From positions 1-64,000 of the forward strand of contig CACZBF010000012.1 of the NCBI GenBank assembly GCA_902779355.1: a DNA stretch of 64,000 bases. The letters run 5' to 3'. Shown piece by piece: positions 61,262-64,000 of the stretch (the stretch's first letter is position 1; each line of letters begins with the position of its first letter). The notes under the pieces were generated by a model that searched no databases, had not been told where the DNA came from, and saw only the letters and a list, made by a program, of their open reading frames with translations. A program made the position numbers and the translations under genes. The stretch is from an uncultured Lachnospiraceae bacterium (GTDB taxonomy: Bacteria > Bacillota > Clostridia > Lachnospirales > Lachnospiraceae).

Positions 61262-64000
61262 CTACTTCAAACAGTACGCGATCTGGTTGACCACGATCCT
61301 TGCAAGGTCTCTATCCGCTCCGGTAAGTCCTTTCCGATCGATCAGGATCTTCTCCGGATCAAAGACCTGCCCCTCCTTTTTCACCAGGAACCGCAGTTTT
61401 GAGAAGTAAACGCGTTCCGGCGCGTTCTTTGCCGCCAGGATCCGATCCAGATCCTGCATAAATACCGTATGATCTGTTGTCTTTCTGTCACGGATCCATT
61501 TCTCCGCCTTATCCAGATCCTTTTTCATCACGAAACGTTCCATACCATGCCCTTTGGTGTCATTGATCAGGACGCCGAGATAGCTGGGGTCATATTGATC
61601 TTTCATATCCATGAGATCATCGGCATGCTCCATCCATTGCTGGTCAGAGGTGAGAAACATGGATTCATGCCCCTGATCCATCTCCTGCCTGATGGCTGCC
61701 TGAAGTCTTTCGAGCCGCTGTACGGTAAGGTCGATCTCCTCCGTTGCCAGAAGCCCGCTCAGTGCATTTCGCAAAAACTCAGGCCGCATGGCAAGGATCG
61801 TTCCCGCAAACTCCGCATCCATGTATTTGATATTCAGTTCTCCGCTCTGCTGCACAAGCGGCGGAAGATTAGATCCTATAAAGTTGTAGGCCGGATCACC
61901 CGGAAAGGCGAGGTTATTGTCGATTCCGGTAAGGGCGATCAACTTCCCGTTCTCATCTTTTTTCACCAGGTAATTGCCGGTGTGCCGATCCTTCTGTCCA
62001 CAGAGATAGTCCAGCACCTGAAGATTCATCAGCTGTTTGATAAAGGCTCCGGTCAGGATCTCCTTGCCCTCCGACGCCTCCTGGTTCTGTTCTATCGCCT
62101 CCAGCCTCCGTGCATACAGATCCGACTGCACCTCCCCGGCGACCACGCCTTCGGCTTTATTCATCAGATGCCCCCGGATATTCTGTCCTTTGCTCTTCAC
62201 CACCACTTTTTCGCATTTGGCCACAAGGTGCGCCTGTCCGAAAAGAGCCGCCATCTGAAAGGTAGCAACATCCCGGTCCCCCGGATTGATCCCGTTTGTC
62301 CCGTCCGGCTGAGGCTTTTCCTTAAGGCCCATTTTCCTCAGATGGGAGATCTCATTGTGGCGGGGTTTGTAATGGCGCATGAGATATTCTTTTGCGATAT
62401 AGAGCATCGGGGTCCATTCCGTGACTTCTCTCGCATTGATGGTCTGGATCTTATGAAACTCCTGCCTCTCCTCCTCTGTCAACTGATAGCCGTCCCGTGC
62501 GAATTCCGATAGCGCTTTCTCCTTGGAATCAGCCATCAGCTCTGCGTCGGTCATGATCCTGCGCGACTCATCTTTTTTGAAGAGGCCGCCGCCATAGGGA
62601 TCCTCGTTTTTGGTCAGTTCTGCCAGATCCGACATGGCGCCGCCGTAATGCTTCAGTTCATCCAGAGAAACATCGATCCGGATCTCACGGCTACGAAGGA
62701 GCGTACTGAAGGAGAAGCCCGCGGGTATCTCGGCGTTCTCCTGACTGAATGCCAAAAGACCGGTCTTTAAACTTGCCAGGTCGGCCTGTAGCTTCTGCCT
62801 TACCTTGCCCACCAGTGTTTTCCTGTTCCCTCCGTCCGTGGTGCTGCCGCCGGATTTCGCCAGGTACTTGTTTGCCGCATCGATGGACTCCTGCAGCGCT
62901 TCCCGTAACCACTCTCCCTCTGTACGAAGCTTCTCCACGGAGGAAGGTGCATTCCCTTCCAGGAGCCCTGTGGTTTTCATCATGGTCCTGATGACGCGGT
63001 CAAATTCCGGTGAGTTCGCCTGAAAACCGCCGAAAAGTCCTCCCTTCTTTGAGCTCCGCAGCTCGGTAAGGAATGTACGGTATTCTGTCTTCAGATCTTC
63101 CAACGCTGTGGAAGGCGCCTCCTTTGCCTTCGGCCGCATCCGTACGGGTTCCTGTTTTGGCTGGGTATATTTGACAGAGATCTTTTGCGCAGTCTGCGAT
63201 TCCTCGGTCTTGAGAAGTGCCTGGATCTCCGTCTTCAGCGTCCCCATTTCCTTCTCCATCTTCAAAAATTGATTACGGAACTCCGTGATATAGACGCCGT
63301 TCTTTCTCTTATCCACGATCTTCGCGAGGGCGCGCATGGTGAGATACCGGTTCTCGGCTACCTTCAGCTTTTCAGAAAGTGCAGCCCGATCCTGTTCCTC
63401 CACAAATTTTCCATCCAGTTCCAAAAAGAAACTCATATCACGGATCATTTGGATCTCTTCTCCGCCGATTGTAAAGGTGGTCTTCCATCCTTTCCCTATC
63501 TCTTCTTCAGCTACGGTCTTTTCTGCTTCCTCGCCGTCTTTGATCAGCTTTGGCGCATCCTTTGTGAAATAGATCCCGTGGGCGGAAAGCACGGAGGTGA
63601 GATTGGACAGCGCATCCCCGTAATGCTCCTCCACCGTCACATTTCTTTTGGAAAGACCGAGGGAATTCATATTGTCTTCATACACCTCAAAAACGTAGAC
63701 AAGTGTCTCATAATCCTTTTGATCCACAAGATCATTCTGCTCTGGATTTTCCAGATACGTGGAATTCCATCCCTTACAGAGCTGCAGCTGAACATATTCC
63801 CGGTTCTCCAGCAGCTGTCTGGCGGCAAACTGTTTTTTCCGGAGGTCTTTTAATCTGTCGATCTCCTCACCGGAGAGCCCCTTTTCCCTCAGCTTCTCTT
63901 CATCTGCGAGGGTGCCGGCAAGCCATCTCTCCATTTCCACGATCTGTGCGTCATTGAGATTTCCCACGCCATTGTCCAGGTGGGGCAGCTTCTCCTGAAG
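61262..64000 (-). CDS. Very large protein with a type II PI4-kinase-like domain, partial at the window edge
   Basis: The frame is open to the last base: LQEKLPHLDNG precedes the GTG at 63967, so that codon is unlikely to be the start and the gene enters from outside. At least 912 residues are seen. Numbering from the GTG, ~1-450 is helical with no known domain. Then come a glycine-rich loop (DPYGGGLFKKDE, 456-467), GDRDVATFQMAALFG (563-577), the catalytic GQKDRHTGN (657-665) and IDNNLAFP (682-689), which copies the IDNGLAFP block of type II PI 4-kinases. A C-terminal helical part closes the protein. It could phosphorylate lipid or protein. A PP2C gene follows 29 bases later. Confidence 0.7.
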   Translation of the reverse strand, partial: LQEKLPHLDNGVGNLNDAQIVEMERWLAGTLADEEKLREKGLSGEEIDRLKDLRKKQFAARQLLENREYVQLQLCKGWNSTYLENPEQNDLVDQKDYETLVYVFEVYEDNMNSLGLSKRNVTVEEHYGDALSNLTSVLSAHGIYFTKDAPKLIKDGEEAEKTVAEEEIGKGWKTTFTIGGEEIQMIRDMSFFLELDGKFVEEQDRAALSEKLKVAENRYLTMRALAKIVDKRKNGVYITEFRNQFLKMEKEMGTLKTEIQALLKTEESQTAQKISVKYTQPKQEPVRMRPKAKEAPSTALEDLKTEYRTFLTELRSSKKGGLFGGFQANSPEFDRVIRTMMKTTGLLEGNAPSSVEKLRTEGEWLREALQESIDAANKYLAKSGGSTTDGGNRKTLVGKVRQKLQADLASLKTGLLAFSQENAEIPAGFSFSTLLRSREIRIDVSLDELKHYGGAMSDLAELTKNEDPYGGGLFKKDESRRIMTDAELMADSKEKALSEFARDGYQLTEEERQEFHKIQTINAREVTEWTPMLYIAKEYLMRHYKPRHNEISHLRKMGLKEKPQPDGTNGINPGDRDVATFQMAALFGQAHLVAKCEKVVVKSKGQNIRGHLMNKAEGVVAGEVQSDLYARRLEAIEQNQEASEGKEILTGAFIKQLMNLQVLDYLCGQKDRHTGNYLVKKDENGKLIALTGIDNNLAFPGDPAYNFIGSNLPPLVQQSGELNIKYMDAEFAGTILAMRPEFLRNALSGLLATEEIDLTVQRLERLQAAIRQEMDQGHESMFLTSDQQWMEHADDLMDMKDQYDPSYLGVLINDTKGHGMERFVMKKDLDKAEKWIRDRKTTDHTVFMQDLDRILAAKNAPERVYFSKLRFLVKKEGQVFDPEKILIDRKGLTGADRDLARIVVNQIAYCLK

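Noticed and set aside
1-64000. CRISPR arrays, tRNA or rRNA genes, complete insertion sequences
   Set aside because: Reading both strands I saw no spaced direct repeats, no tRNA folds, no rRNA blocks and no whole transposase gene.

Overview
The window reads as chromosomal DNA of an anaerobic Firmicute, most likely a Lachnospiraceae-type gut or rumen Clostridium. The evidence is seen in the genes: a pyruvate:ferredoxin oxidoreductase, a reverse rubrerythrin, AddAB in place of RecBCD, a CIRCE heat-shock operator, a manganese-type pyrophosphatase, DUF4364, DUF1385, a YolD-like/UmuC pair, and the order rho-rpmE-DUF1385-prmC-prfA that is common in Clostridia. Most genes lie on the minus strand. I recognised no tRNA, rRNA, CRISPR array, complete insertion sequence or replication origin.

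Layout. 0-8.9 kb: argG with its own promoter and terminator; a toxin-antitoxin-like island (RES protein, VbhA-like antitoxin, Fic protein) beside a gene relic; a membrane protein; ilvE, DUF2225, glnS and a rhomboid-like protein with a zinc ribbon. 9-16.6 kb: two giants facing each other, a 1430-residue activase of the 2-hydroxyacyl-CoA dehydratase family and a single-chain GH5 glucanase-cellulose synthase fusion. 16.7-31 kb: htpG under CIRCE, a GH2 glycosidase, a parvulin-type lipoprotein, maf, addA and addB, a SIMPL protein and a small orphan gene. At 31.1 kb there is a striking cloverleaf-like palindromic element. 31.2-35.8 kb: a DUF362 ferredoxin, reverse rubrerythrin, YolD-like protein, a Y-family polymerase that appears to start at ATC, and a deacetylase-like lipoprotein. 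35.8-49.6 kb: core genes (prfA, prmC, DUF1385, rpmE, rho, malic enzyme, DUF4364, pyrophosphatase, TraX, nifJ).

49.7-64 kb is the accessory part and the best place to look for new biology. It holds a STAS protein fused to an apparently inactive phosphotransferase-fold kinase, a SpoT-like HD domain fused to an active-looking kinase of the same fold, DUF4956, a membrane-anchored metallo-hydrolase, two membrane SpoIIE/PP2C phosphatases with extracytoplasmic sensors, a zinc-ribbon/YARHG/SH3 sensor protein, and a very large protein (cut by the window edge) that carries a type II PI4-kinase-like catalytic core. One phosphatase lies directly downstream of the giant kinase and the other directly downstream of the YARHG protein. 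I infer a eukaryote-like kinase-phosphatase signalling cluster whose substrates are unknown. Between these modules, 57.3-58.9 kb is a patch of gene debris: a chorismate synthase tail, two pieces of a PD-(D/E)XK/Rpn-type gene and a truncated pseudouridine synthase start, around one intact sce7726-family nuclease-like gene.
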